A stretch of DNA of 64,000 bases from Flavobacterium sp. MDT1-60 (GTDB taxonomy: Bacteria; Bacteroidota; Bacteroidia; Flavobacteriales; Flavobacteriaceae). The notes below the pieces were generated by a model. It was not told where the DNA came from, ran no database searches, and saw only the letters and a list, made by a program, of their open reading frames with translations. Location: contig NZ_CP062159.1 of NCBI RefSeq assembly GCF_014844035.1, positions 496,001 through 560,000 of the forward strand, given 5' to 3'. The translations under genes and the position numbers were made by a program. Positions 36,219 to 45,382 of the stretch are shown piece by piece; position 1 is the first letter of the stretch; each line of letters starts with the position of its first letter.

Positions 36219-37216
36219 TGCAAGTTACTTTTACACACCATCAATCTGCTCATTGTGAAAATGGAGTAGCGTCAAATTTGCTAAAAAACAGCGGACTGAA
36301 CATCAGCGAACCGATGGTTTTTGGAATTGGTTCCGGGCTTTTATTTGTGTATTTGCCTTTTATAAAAGTAAATCATGCACCGGCCATCAGTTACAGAACT
36401 TTGCCAGGACAGATTTTTAATAAAGTCGCAAGCCGTTTAAATTTAAAAATTAAAAGACAAAAATTTTCATCTGTTTTAAATGCCAATAAAGCTTTAGATG
36501 AAAATTTAAAAAATAATATTCCAACCGGATTACAAGTCGGCGTTTACAACCTGACTTATTTTCCGGATGAATATCGCTTTCATTTCAACGCACACAATTT
36601 AGTCGTTTACGGAAAAACAGAAACTGATTATTTAATCAGCGACCCGGTTATGGAAACGGTTACAACTCTAACGCATGCTGAATTAGATAAAGTACGTTTT
36701 GCCAAAGGAGCTTTTGCTCCGCGAGGCCAAATGTATTATCCTATACAGATTCCGACACAAGTCGATTTCAAAAGTGCCATCATCAAAGGAATTAAAAATA
36801 CCTGCCGTGATATGCTTGCACCAATGCCAATTGTGGGCGTTAGAGGCATTAGATTAGTTTCGCGACGAATCAGAAAATGGCCTGTAAAACACGGTGTCAG
36901 AAAAGCCAATCATTATCTGGCGCAAATGGTGCGCATGCAGGAAGAAATTGGAACCGGAGGAGGTGGTTTCCGTTTTATTTACGCCGCGTTTTTACAAGAA
37001 GCTTCAGTTATTTTGGGTAATGAGGAATTGAAAAATCTTTCGAAAGAAATGACCCAAATTGGAGATTCCTGGAGAGATTTTGCAGTAGAAGCTTCCCGAA
37101 TTTACAAAAACAGAAGCGCTAAAGAAGACGCATACAATGCCATTGCCGATGAACTTTTGGACATCGCCAATCGCGAAGAAATCTTTTTCAAAAAACTAAA
37201 AAAAGCAATCAGCTAA
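36218..37216 (+). CDS. BtrH-like acyltransferase domain protein
   Basis: 332 aa. N-terminal HQSAHCENGVASNLL (Cys13) resembles the N-terminal domain of butirosin BtrH, a papain-like-fold enzyme that moves an acyl group from ACP to its acceptor; FGIGSGLLFVY also fits. The C-terminal ~150 residues (FKSAIIKGIKNTCRDMLAPMP onward) are helical, like the partner domain seen with BtrH-type proteins. In a flexirubin cluster an ACP-to-alcohol acyl transfer is needed to form the central ester, so this is a candidate. Confidence 0.7.
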   Translation: MQVTFTHHQSAHCENGVASNLLKNSGLNISEPMVFGIGSGLLFVYLPFIKVNHAPAISYRTLPGQIFNKVASRLNLKIKRQKFSSVLNANKALDENLKNNIPTGLQVGVYNLTYFPDEYRFHFNAHNLVVYGKTETDYLISDPVMETVTTLTHAELDKVRFAKGAFAPRGQMYYPIQIPTQVDFKSAIIKGIKNTCRDMLAPMPIVGVRGIRLVSRRIRKWPVKHGVRKANHYLAQMVRMQEEIGTGGGGFRFIYAAFLQEASVILGNEELKNLSKEMTQIGDSWRDFAVEASRIYKNRSAKEDAYNAIADELLDIANREEIFFKKLKKAIS

Positions 37217-37223
37217 CTATATT

Positions 37224-37976
37224 TTGAATTCCATTATAAAAATAGAATCCCTTTCGAAAAAGTACAAAGACGCAGAAATGTTTTCTTTGAACGACGTTTC
37301 GTTGGAGATAAATGAAGGCCAGATTTTCGGATTATTAGGTCCAAATGGTGCCGGAAAAACCACTTTAATTTCGATGCTCTGCGGATTGATCAAACCAACT
37401 TCAGGACATTTCACGATTAATGAACTGGATTATTCGCATCATGCTGCAAAAATCAAAAAAATCATTGGAGTTGTTCCTCAAGAATATGCCTTATATCCAA
37501 CCTTGACAGCGCGTGAAAATCTGCATTATTTTGGAAGTATGTATGGTTTGAAAGGTTCCCATTTAAAAGATAAAGTAATCGAAACTTTAGATCTTTTGGG
37601 GCTTTTAAAATTTGCTGATAAACGCATTGAAACCTTTTCTGGCGGAATGAAACGCAGGGTCAATTTGATTGCCGGAATTCTGCACAATCCAAAAGTTTTG
37701 TTTTTGGATGAACCAACGGTTGGTGTTGATGTACAGTCTAAAAATGCCATTTTGGATTATTTGAAAGTACTGAATCAAAACGGAACTACGATTATTTATA
37801 CCTCGCATCATTTGGCTGAAGCCGAAGATTTCTGCGATACGATTGCCATTTTAGACCGGGGCCGAATTTACGCCCAAGGCACGCCGTCAACTTTGATTGC
37901 GTCTGTTGAAGAAGCCAGAAATCTCGAAGAAGTTTTTATTTCATTAACCGGTAAAGACTTTAGAGATGCTATATAA
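37224..37976 (+). CDS. ABC transporter ATP-binding protein
   Basis: 250 aa, TTG start 8 bp after the previous stop (no in-frame ATG before residue 19). Walker A GPNGAGKTT, signature FSGGMKRRV, Walker B VLFLDEPTVGVD, H-loop YTSHHLAEAE. Pairs with the permease at 37966, which overlaps its 3' end by 11 bp. An export ATPase of the ABC-2/drug-resistance type; likely cargo is pigment or precursor. Confidence 0.92.
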   Translation: MNSIIKIESLSKKYKDAEMFSLNDVSLEINEGQIFGLLGPNGAGKTTLISMLCGLIKPTSGHFTINELDYSHHAAKIKKIIGVVPQEYALYPTLTARENLHYFGSMYGLKGSHLKDKVIETLDLLGLLKFADKRIETFSGGMKRRVNLIAGILHNPKVLFLDEPTVGVDVQSKNAILDYLKVLNQNGTTIIYTSHHLAEAEDFCDTIAILDRGRIYAQGTPSTLIASVEEARNLEEVFISLTGKDFRDAI

Positions 37977-39249
37977 AATTTGGATGTCGATCGTGAAAGA
38001 ATTTTTACTGCTCAAACGAGATTTAGGCGGTTTGATTATTCTGTTCATCATGCCTTTGATACTTGTAATCACGGTTACCATTATTCAGGACAGCACTTTT
38101 AAAACCGTAAGCGACAATAAAATTCAGATTTTATTGGTTGATAACGACAAAGGTTCGGTTTCAAAAACCGTTTTTGATAATCTGCAAAAGAATAATGCAT
38201 TCAGTGTTGTAACGCAAATCGACAATCAACCTATTACAGAAGAAATTGCCAGAGAAAACGTTTACAAAGGAAAGTTTAAATTGGCCATTGTAATTCCGAA
38301 AGATCTAAGTGTCGATTTACAAGCCAAAATTGATCAGAATGTACAGAACATTGTGAGTAAAATGGGTTTTACAGATTCTGTTGCCCAACCAAAAACTTCA
38401 AAAGTTTTACAGCAAAAAGAAGTGAAATTGTATTTTGATCCTGCCGTTCAAATGAGTTTCAAAACTTCGGTTATGAACGCCATTGATAAAATGATTTCCC
38501 AAATTGAAACGAAATCAATTTATACTACTTTCCAAAATCAATTGGGCGAAGAAAATACACAATTCGAACAAAAGAGTTTCATCACATTCAAAGAAATAAT
38601 TCCAAGAATAAACAACAAAGAGGTGTTGCCTAATTCGGTTCAGCATAACGTTCCGGCCTGGACACTTTTTGCGATATTTTTTATTGTGATTCCGCTATCC
38701 ATTAATATTGTAAAAGAAAAATCACAGGGAACATTTGTGCGTTTATTGACCAATCCGGTTTCGAATTTAATTGTCATCATCGGAAAAACAATTACGTATT
38801 CTGCCATTTGTATGATTCAGTTTTATATGATGGTAGCCGTGGCAATATTCTTATTTCCACATATTGGTTTGCCTTCCTTAAATGTCGAAGGGCATTTATT
38901 TTTAATGAGTGTTGTGGCTTTATTTTCTGGTTTTGCCGCAATCGGATTCGGAATTTTATTGGGAACTATTGCGAGCACTCAGGAACAATCGGCTCCATTT
39001 GGTGCGACAAGTGTGATCATTCTAGCCGCAATTGGCGGAATTTGGGTTCCCGTTTTTGCGATGCCAAAGATCATGCAAATCATTGCTAAATCATCGCCTA
39101 TGAATTGGGGATTAGAAGCTTTTTACGATGTGTTATTGCGTAACGTTTCTTTCGTCGAAATCATCCCAAAAATAAGTTTGCTATTTTTGTTCTTTATAAT
39201 CACAACTTCCATTGCCTTATTTTATGACAAAAAGAAAAGAACAGTATAA
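37966..39249 (+). CDS. ABC-2-type transporter permease
   Basis: 427 aa. One N-terminal membrane helix (GGLIILFIMPLILVITVTII), a large periplasmic domain (~50-225), then about five helices (WTLFAIFFIVIPLSINIV, AICMIQFYMMVAVAIFLF, LFLMSVVALFSGFAAIGFG and others). The ABC-2 layout, as in YhhJ/LinI-type exporters. Overlaps the ATPase gene before it and the thioesterase gene after it. Confidence 0.9.
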   Translation: MLYKIWMSIVKEFLLLKRDLGGLIILFIMPLILVITVTIIQDSTFKTVSDNKIQILLVDNDKGSVSKTVFDNLQKNNAFSVVTQIDNQPITEEIARENVYKGKFKLAIVIPKDLSVDLQAKIDQNVQNIVSKMGFTDSVAQPKTSKVLQQKEVKLYFDPAVQMSFKTSVMNAIDKMISQIETKSIYTTFQNQLGEENTQFEQKSFITFKEIIPRINNKEVLPNSVQHNVPAWTLFAIFFIVIPLSINIVKEKSQGTFVRLLTNPVSNLIVIIGKTITYSAICMIQFYMMVAVAIFLFPHIGLPSLNVEGHLFLMSVVALFSGFAAIGFGILLGTIASTQEQSAPFGATSVIILAAIGGIWVPVFAMPKIMQIIAKSSPMNWGLEAFYDVLLRNVSFVEIIPKISLLFLFFIITTSIALFYDKKKRTV

Positions 39250-39673
39250 CGAAGCCACTTCCCTAACCGTTTCGCACGAAATCAGAATTCGTTTTAACGA
39301 AACTGATCCGCTTGGAATCGTTTGGCACGGCAATTATATTACCTATTTTGAAGATGGAAGAGAAGCCTTTGGTCGCCAACACGGACTTACCTATTTAGAC
39401 ATTGCCAAAACCGGTTTTACGACCCCAATTGTAAAATCAAAATGCGAACACAAATTGTCTTTGCGTTACGGCGATGTTGTAAAAATTGAAACAACGGTTG
39501 TTGATACACCTGCCGCCAAAATGATTTATCGTTTTAGAATTATAGACGAAAAAGGCGAAGTGGCCTGCACGGGCGAAACTGTTCAGGTCTTTTTAGACAA
39601 AGAAGGGAATTTAATGTTGACAAATCCTCTTTTTTATGAGGAATGGAAACGTAAAGTGGGACTTTTAAAATAA
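39224..39673 (+). CDS. YbgC/4HBT-like acyl thioesterase
   Basis: 149 aa from the ATG at 39224, which overlaps the permease gene by 26 bp; a TTG 12 bp earlier is less likely. Hot-dog fold with the 4HBT catalytic Asp in FNETDPLGIVWHGNYITYFE. Could release acyl chains from ACP or edit mis-primed carriers during polyene synthesis. The family is common in aryl-polyene clusters. Confidence 0.85.
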   Translation: MTKRKEQYNEATSLTVSHEIRIRFNETDPLGIVWHGNYITYFEDGREAFGRQHGLTYLDIAKTGFTTPIVKSKCEHKLSLRYGDVVKIETTVVDTPAAKMIYRFRIIDEKGEVACTGETVQVFLDKEGNLMLTNPLFYEEWKRKVGLLK

Positions 39674-39684
39674 GCACAAAGTTC

Positions 39685-39821
39685 TCCTGCAAGGTTTCCA
39701 AAACCTTGTAGGTGTAAAACAAAAATCTGTGCAAATCTGCTTTAATCTGTTTAAATCTGCGTGCCATTTTTTCCAGACAAAGCTTTAAAATACCTACAAG
39801 GTTTTTGAAAACCTTGCAGGA
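39685..39821. repeat. two inverted copies of a 29-bp palindrome flanking a CAAATCTG repeat
   Basis: Copy 1 at 39685-39713 (core CCTGCAAGGTTT ... AAACCTTGTAGG) and copy 2 at 39792-39821 (core CCTACAAGGTTT ... AAACCTTGCAGG) are each palindromic and are inverse to one another. Between them lies AAATCTGTGCAAATCTGCTTTAATCTG-type sequence. It fills the gap between the thioesterase and the next ketosynthase. Confidence 0.75.
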
Positions 39822-39835
39822 ATAAAAATCACAAA

Positions 39836-40978
39836 ATGACAAGAGAAGTATATATAAATGAAACCAATTGTATCACGCCTTTAGGTTTTGATGTTGACTC
39901 CAACATCGAAGCGATTTTGCGTGGCGATTCCGGAATTCAATTGCACCAGGATATTGCTGCGATGCCGAATCCGTTTTATGCTTCTGTAATTTCTGATGAA
40001 AAAATAAATAGTGCTTTTGCAAAAATCAGCACTGACACCAAATATTCCCGTTTAGAGAAAATGATGATTTTGGCTTTAGAGCCGATGATCAAAAATTCCG
40101 GAGTTGAATTAAATTCGAAAACGGCTTTTATACTTTCAACTACAAAAGGAAATGTTACGGCTTTAAAAGAGAATTCAACAGCAAGTTTTCAAAACGCACA
40201 TTTAGATGTTTTGGCAAAAAGTGTTGCCAATTTCTTCGGATTTCAAACTACGCCAATTGTAGTTTCGAACGCTTGTGTTTCCGGAATTTTAGCCATTTCG
40301 GTTGCCAAAAGAATGATTCAGTCAGAGCTTTATGATAACATTTTTGTCGTTGCCGGCGACGAAGTTTCAGAATTTGTTTTGTCCGGATTTAATGCTTTTC
40401 AGGCGATGAGTGACTTACCTTGTAAACCCTATTCTAAAAACAGAACCGGCGTAAGTTTAGGCGAAGCGACTGCTGCCGTTTTAGTTTCGGCGAATCCGGC
40501 AACCGCTAAAATAAAAGTTATTGGCGACAGCTCTATAAATGATGCGAATCATATCTCGGGTCCTTCAAGAACAGGCGAAGGTTTGTTCAGAAGTATTCAG
40601 AATGCAATGAAAGAAGCAAAAATCAATTCCAACCAAATCGATTATATTTCAGCACACGGAACCGCAACTCCGTTCAATGATGAAATGGAGGCCATTGCCT
40701 TAAATCGTTTGGATTTACAAAATGTTCCGGTAAATAGTTTGAAAGGATTTTATGGTCATACGTTGGGCGCTTCAGGATTATTGGAAACGGTAATTGCAAT
40801 TGAATCGGCCAATCAAAATCAACTTTTTGAATCGAAAGGTTTTGATGAAATCGGCGTAAGCGAATCTATAAATGTTATTGAGAAAAATAAAGAAGCCTCT
40901 ATTGAAATATTTTTGAAAACGGCTTCTGGATTTGGAGGTTGTAATACGGCTGTGGTTTTTGAGAAAATGAAACACTAA
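39836..40978 (+). CDS. beta-ketoacyl-ACP synthase
   Basis: 380 aa. Complete triad: Cys147 (SNACVSGILAI), His in SAHGTATPFND, His in FYGHTLGASG. FabB/FabF-like condensing enzyme. The final codons (…KMKH, stop) lie inside an inverted repeat that starts at 40971, which suggests a repeat insertion set the present C-terminus. Could be the ApeR-like ketosynthase of the polyene system. Confidence 0.88.
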   Translation: MTREVYINETNCITPLGFDVDSNIEAILRGDSGIQLHQDIAAMPNPFYASVISDEKINSAFAKISTDTKYSRLEKMMILALEPMIKNSGVELNSKTAFILSTTKGNVTALKENSTASFQNAHLDVLAKSVANFFGFQTTPIVVSNACVSGILAISVAKRMIQSELYDNIFVVAGDEVSEFVLSGFNAFQAMSDLPCKPYSKNRTGVSLGEATAAVLVSANPATAKIKVIGDSSINDANHISGPSRTGEGLFRSIQNAMKEAKINSNQIDYISAHGTATPFNDEMEAIALNRLDLQNVPVNSLKGFYGHTLGASGLLETVIAIESANQNQLFESKGFDEIGVSESINVIEKNKEASIEIFLKTASGFGGCNTAVVFEKMKH

Positions 40979-41054
40979 TTACACTAATTTTCACCAATTA
41001 ATTAGTGTAATTTAAACTCAAAAACAATCCGTGCAAATTAGTGCAATTAGTGTT
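40971..41054. repeat. CACTAATT-type inverted repeat overlapping a stop codon
   Basis: Left arm AACACTAATTACACTAATTT (40971-40990, extended to 40994) and right arm 41031-41054 match at 22 of 24 positions as reverse complements around 36 bp. It contains the stop codon of the ketosynthase before it and a false GTG start for the next gene. Confidence 0.75.
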
Positions 41055-41064
41055 AAATAAAACA

Positions 41065-41682
41065 ATGACTCAAAACAAAACCAACATACAATCCTACATC
41101 ACCATCCAAAACAACGAAATTGTTTTTAACGGAACTTCTTTATTCAAAATTGAACCAACTGATTTTGCTGATTTCTCCAAACAGGCATATCGTAATTTTG
41201 AAATACAATACCCGAAGTTCTTCAAAATGGATGCTTTGAGCAAATTGGCTTTTTTAGGCGCAGAGTTGCTTTTGAGTCCGATTACTTCATCTGACCAAGA
41301 AAACAATATCGCTTTGGTTTTGGCCAATAAATCATCGAGTTTAGATACCGATGTAAAATATCAGGAATCTATTTCAGACAAGGAAAACTATTATCCGAGT
41401 CCGGCGGTTTTTGTTTATACGTTGCCAAATATTTGTTTGGGCGAAATAAGTATCCGCCATCAACTGAAAAGTGAAAATTCTTTCTTTATATTTGATGCTT
41501 TCAACACTGAATTTATGTCGAATTATTCAAACATTTTGCTAAATTCAAATAAAGCAGATGTTGTACTTTGCGGTTGGGTAGAATTTTTTAATGACGATTA
41601 CAAAGCCTTTCTTTGCACTATAAGCAAGGAAGAAAATACAAAATATACGAACGAGACTATCAATACATTATATAATAAATAA
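41065..41682 (+). CDS. truncated ketosynthase-like protein (ApeC / chain-length-factor-like)
   Basis: 205 aa from ATG 41065; an in-frame GTG at 41041 lies inside a repeat and was not used. It resembles only the N-terminal half of a ketosynthase: SKLAFLGAELLLSP, NIALVLANKSSSLDTD and SPAVFVYTLPNICLGEISIR. No C-terminal half with the His pair. This matches the short ketosynthase-fold protein of aryl-polyene clusters that pairs with an active ketosynthase to set chain length. 2 bp before the second ACP. Confidence 0.7.
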   Translation: MTQNKTNIQSYITIQNNEIVFNGTSLFKIEPTDFADFSKQAYRNFEIQYPKFFKMDALSKLAFLGAELLLSPITSSDQENNIALVLANKSSSLDTDVKYQESISDKENYYPSPAVFVYTLPNICLGEISIRHQLKSENSFFIFDAFNTEFMSNYSNILLNSNKADVVLCGWVEFFNDDYKAFLCTISKEENTKYTNETINTLYNK

Positions 41683-41684
41683 TC

Positions 41685-41942
41685 ATGGAAGCATTAAAAG
41701 AAGAATTAAAAAATAAAATCATCACAACTTTAAACTTAGAAGATATCGCAATCGAAGACATTGCTGATAACGATCCTTTGTTTGGAGACGGTTTAGGTTT
41801 AGACTCGATTGATGCACTTGAATTGATCGTGATTTTAGATAAAGATTACGGAATTAAATTGGTGGATCCGAAAGAAGGAAAATCAATTTTCCAGTCGATT
41901 GAAACTATGGCGGCTTATATTAGCGCGAACAGAACAAAATAA
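41685..41942 (+). CDS. acyl carrier protein (second)
   Basis: 85 aa. Phosphopantetheine Ser in LGLDSIDALELIV. Differs clearly from the ACP at 28976, which suggests separate carriers for the polyene and dialkylresorcinol branches or for starter and extender units. Follows the short ketosynthase-like protein. Confidence 0.93.
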   Translation: MEALKEELKNKIITTLNLEDIAIEDIADNDPLFGDGLGLDSIDALELIVILDKDYGIKLVDPKEGKSIFQSIETMAAYISANRTK

Positions 41943-42071
41943 GACAGTTTAGACTGGCTTAGATTTTTAGACTACTTAGACAAAAAAACTGTCTAAATCT
42001 AGAATCCAAAAGTCTAAGAAGTCTAATGTCTAAGTAAGTCTAAGGAGTCTAAAAATCTAAGAAGTCTAAAA
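41943..42071. repeat. AGTCTAA-type repeat tract, inverted
   Basis: About four TTAGAC-type units on the left and nine GTCTAA-type units on the right, spaced roughly 8-12 bp, facing each other across an A-run. Fills the whole gap between the ACP and the next ketosynthase up to its ATG. Confidence 0.75.
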
Positions 42072-43271
42072 ATGAAAGGTGTCGCAATAACCGGAATGGG
42101 AATTATCTCTTCGATTGGAAATTCAGTCGAAGAAAATTATATTTCATTAATCGAAAATAAAATTGGCATTTCTCAAATTCAAAATATTCCGACTGTTCAT
42201 GCTGACATGATTAAAGTTGGTGAAATCAAAAAAACCAATGAAGAATTGGTTGCCGAATTACAGCTTTCTGAAAATAATAACTTTTCGAGAACGGCGATGA
42301 TTGGAACTTTAGCCGCAAAACAAGCGGTTGAAAATGCCGGAATCACCTCGATAAACGAATTTAGAACCGGCCTTATATCAGCCACAAGTGTTGGCGGTAT
42401 GGATATGACCGAAAAGTATTATTACGAATATTTCGAAAATCCTGATCTTGTAAAATACATTTCGTGTCACGATGGCGGCGACGTAGCTGAAAAAATCGCT
42501 TCAGAATTAGAGTTAAAAGGAATGGTTACCACAATCAGTACGGCCTGTTCATCGGCAGCGAACTCGATTATGCTGGGCGCGCGATTGATCAAAACCGGAA
42601 AATTAGATCGTGTTATTGTTGGCGGAACTGATGCTTTGGCAAAATTTACCATCAATGGATTTAAGACTTTGATGATTTTATCAGACGATTACAACAAACC
42701 TTTTGACAATACCCGAAAAGGATTAAACCTGGGTGAAGCGGCCGCTTATTTAGTTTTAGAATCGGATGAAATGGTTCAGAAATATGATAAAAAAGTATTG
42801 GCCAGAGTTTCAGGTTATGGAAATGCAAACGACGCTTTTCATCAGACTGCTTCTTCAGAAAATGGTGACGGCGCTTATTTAGCGATGAAAAAAGCTTTTG
42901 AAGTTTCGGGTTTAAATCCTTCTGAAATTGACTATATCAACGTACACGGAACCGCAACTCCAAATAACGATTTATCTGAAGGAAGGGCTTTACTCCGAAT
43001 TTATGAAGATGGAAAAGTGCCTGATTTTAGTTCAACCAAACCTTTTACCGGACACACATTAGCGGCAGCGGCGGCGATTGAAGCCGTTTACAGTGTTTTG
43101 GCGATTCAGAATAGTGTGGTTTATCCGAATTTGAATTTTGAAGTTCCGATGGAAGAATTTGAATTGAAACCACAGACTTCTTTAAGAATGAAAAATATCG
43201 AACACGTTTTGTCTAATTCTTTCGGTTTTGGAGGAAATTGTTCAACCCTTATATTTTCAAAAAACGCATAA
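42072..43271 (+). CDS. beta-ketoacyl-ACP synthase (ApeO-like)
   Basis: 399 aa with all catalytic residues: Cys159 (ISTACSSAANS), His in NVHGTATPNND, His in PFTGHTLAAAA. Main polyene-extending ketosynthase candidate because it is bracketed by two ketosynthase-like proteins without full active sites (41065 and 43548). FabF length and fold. Confidence 0.9.
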   Translation: MKGVAITGMGIISSIGNSVEENYISLIENKIGISQIQNIPTVHADMIKVGEIKKTNEELVAELQLSENNNFSRTAMIGTLAAKQAVENAGITSINEFRTGLISATSVGGMDMTEKYYYEYFENPDLVKYISCHDGGDVAEKIASELELKGMVTTISTACSSAANSIMLGARLIKTGKLDRVIVGGTDALAKFTINGFKTLMILSDDYNKPFDNTRKGLNLGEAAAYLVLESDEMVQKYDKKVLARVSGYGNANDAFHQTASSENGDGAYLAMKKAFEVSGLNPSEIDYINVHGTATPNNDLSEGRALLRIYEDGKVPDFSSTKPFTGHTLAAAAAIEAVYSVLAIQNSVVYPNLNFEVPMEEFELKPQTSLRMKNIEHVLSNSFGFGGNCSTLIFSKNA

Positions 43272-43329
43272 AGTCATCATGATTCCAATAGAAACTAAAC
43301 TGCTTTGGACTTGTCCTTGGGTTCAGTCG

Positions 43330-43428
43330 GCAGACTTAAAGTCTGCAATACTAAAAAGCTTAATTTTAACCGCAAATTACGCAAATTCACACAAATTAAT
43401 TGGCGAAAATTTGTGTAATTTGTGGTTA
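43330..43428. repeat. two adjacent palindromic repeats
   Basis: GCAGACTTAAAGTCTGC (43330-43346), then an inverted repeat with 21-bp arms at 43367-43387 and 43408-43428 (TAACCGCAAATTACGCAAATT type, about 19 of 21 matching). The 276-bp gap 43272-43547 holds no credible gene; a short open frame across it translates the repeat itself. Confidence 0.7.
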
Positions 43429-43547
43429 GAAAACTTTTTAGAAGCTGAAAGCAAAATCCAGTAAAGTACATAGTTTTAACTATTTTTGAAACCAATATAA
43501 AGAATGACGATTCCTTGTTCCTTTAAAAAAACAAATTTAATCTTCGC

Positions 43548-44609
43548 ATGAAAAAAACATATATAAATGGAGTAGGCTGTATTTCGACTCAAAAAACATT
43601 TGATACTGTTTTTTTAGAAGAAGCGATCCTTAACACAAACGAAACTGTTCTTTCGATTGTTCCTCCGGTTTACAAAGATTATATTTCTCCCGCTGCAATT
43701 CGCCGAATGGCAAAAGGAGTGAAAAACGGAATCGTAGCTTCGGCATTGGCCATGAAAGATGCAAACGTCGAAAATGTAGATGCAATTATTACCGGAACGG
43801 GTTTGGGATGCGTTGAAGACTCTGAAAAATTCCTGAAAAATATTCTCGATAATAACGAAGAATTTTTAACGCCAACTTCTTTTATTCAATCAACGCACAA
43901 TACAGTTGGAGCTCAAATTGCTTTATCGTTACAATGCAAAGGTTATAATTTTACGTATGTAAACGGAGCGGTTTCTTTTGAGTCGGCATTTTTGGATGCC
44001 AAAATGCAGATTGAAGAAAACGAAGCCAATTCAATTTTAGTTGGCGGTGTTGATGAAACTGGCGATTATACCATGTCGCTTTTTAAATTAGCCGGACGAA
44101 TTAAAAAAGAAAATGATCTTCCTTCTGATATTTTAAATGCAAATTCAACCGGAGTTGTTTATGGTGAAGGTGCGAGTTTTTTTGTTTTAGAAAACGAAAG
44201 AAAAGATTCAACCTATGCTGAAATTCTTGATGTTGAAATCAGAAATACACTGGACAAAAACGAAATTGAATCTGAAGTAATTGCTTTTTTAAAGGCCAAT
44301 AATTTAGAAATTTCAGACGTTGACGCTGTTGTTTTTGGTTTCGACGGAAATATTGAATCTGATGTTTATTATAAAAATATTGCTAAAAATGCTTTTGCAA
44401 AAACACCGCAATTGTATTACAAACATTTGAGCGGAGAATATGATACAGCTTCGGCTTTTGCTTTGTGGATGGCTTCAAAAATTATAAAAACTCAGGAAAT
44501 TCCAGAAATTGTAAAAGTAAATTCGGTTACAAAACCAGCTTACAATACCATTTTACTGTACAATCAGGTAAATGGAAAAAATCATAGTTTTACGTTACTT
44601 TCAAAATGA
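43548..44609 (+). CDS. degenerate ketosynthase (chain-length-factor-like)
   Basis: 353 aa thiolase-fold protein. The active-site Cys is replaced: the aligned segment reads YVNGAVSFESA with Val near 142. The HGT motif is also lost (VFGFDGNIESD), while KHLSGEYDTAS keeps the last His region. It should be unable to condense and may dimerise with an active ketosynthase, like KS-beta/CLF proteins. Overlaps the next gene by 4 bp. Confidence 0.8.
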   Translation: MKKTYINGVGCISTQKTFDTVFLEEAILNTNETVLSIVPPVYKDYISPAAIRRMAKGVKNGIVASALAMKDANVENVDAIITGTGLGCVEDSEKFLKNILDNNEEFLTPTSFIQSTHNTVGAQIALSLQCKGYNFTYVNGAVSFESAFLDAKMQIEENEANSILVGGVDETGDYTMSLFKLAGRIKKENDLPSDILNANSTGVVYGEGASFFVLENERKDSTYAEILDVEIRNTLDKNEIESEVIAFLKANNLEISDVDAVVFGFDGNIESDVYYKNIAKNAFAKTPQLYYKHLSGEYDTASAFALWMASKIIKTQEIPEIVKVNSVTKPAYNTILLYNQVNGKNHSFTLLSK

Positions 44610-45382
44610 TAACGCATAAAAACATTTCGTTATTCTTTATCTTTTTATTGCTTTTACTGCTTCTTCTGAAACTTTATACAGCAATTAATTTGTTATGGTT
44701 TATCGGAATAATTTTAATCTGGATCGGAATAAATGCTTTTGGTTCTGCCCGAATTTCTTCTAATTATCATGTAAAAGCTTTCTGCAATAATCCATCAGAA
44801 ACAGAAAAAAAAATTGCCCTTACTTTTGATGATGGCCCGAGTGTTTTTACTTTGCAAGTTTTAGATCTGCTGAAAAAATATGATGCAAAAGCTACTTTTT
44901 TCTGCATTGGAAAAAATGTTGAAAAGCATCCGGAAATTATCAAACAAATTATTTCTGAAGGTCATTTAGTTGGCAATCACTCTTATAATCATTCGAAGTT
45001 TTTTGATTTTTATAATGCCGCAACAATCGCTGAAGAAATTCAGAAAACAGATCAACTTCTTGAAAAATTCACTTCCAAAAAAATAAACTTCTTTCGCCCG
45101 CCTTACGGAGTTACCACACCTTCGATTCGCAGAGCCTTAAAATTAACTGGTCATAAAGTAATTGGCTGGAATATCCGTTCGCTCGACGGGGGAACAAAAG
45201 ACCAAAATTTAATTTTCAATCGCATAATAAAACGAGTTTCTCCCGGCGGAATCGTACTTTTGCACGACACGGGATCACACTCTGTTTTAGTATTGGAACA
45301 GTTTTTGCAATTTTTAGATCAAAACAACTATAAAGTGATTTCTGTGGAAGAACTTTTGAATCTTAAAGCTTATGAAGACTAA
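44606..45382 (+). CDS. membrane-anchored polysaccharide deacetylase-like (NodB) protein
   Basis: 258 aa. Two hydrophobic segments at ~8-22 and ~26-44, then a NodB domain: TFDDGPS (Asp75, Asp76), NHSYNHS (His125, His129), RPPYG and LLHDTGSHS. All metal and catalytic residues appear intact. A carbohydrate esterase fold; the natural substrate in a pigment cluster is not obvious. Overlaps both neighbours (4 bp before, 11 bp after). Confidence 0.88.
   Translation: MITHKNISLFFIFLLLLLLLLKLYTAINLLWFIGIILIWIGINAFGSARISSNYHVKAFCNNPSETEKKIALTFDDGPSVFTLQVLDLLKKYDAKATFFCIGKNVEKHPEIIKQIISEGHLVGNHSYNHSKFFDFYNAATIAEEIQKTDQLLEKFTSKKINFFRPPYGVTTPSIRRALKLTGHKVIGWNIRSLDGGTKDQNLIFNRIIKRVSPGGIVLLHDTGSHSVLVLEQFLQFLDQNNYKVISVEELLNLKAYED

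Noticed and set aside
41943..42071. AGTCTAA repeats as a CRISPR or replication iteron array
   Set aside because: Units are only 6-8 bp, face each other as an inverted repeat, and no replication or cas gene is near.
43228..43464. Open frame of 78 codons after the ketosynthase gene
   Set aside because: It overlaps the end of the ketosynthase gene and then translates the inverted repeat at 43367-43428; no start signal or family resemblance.
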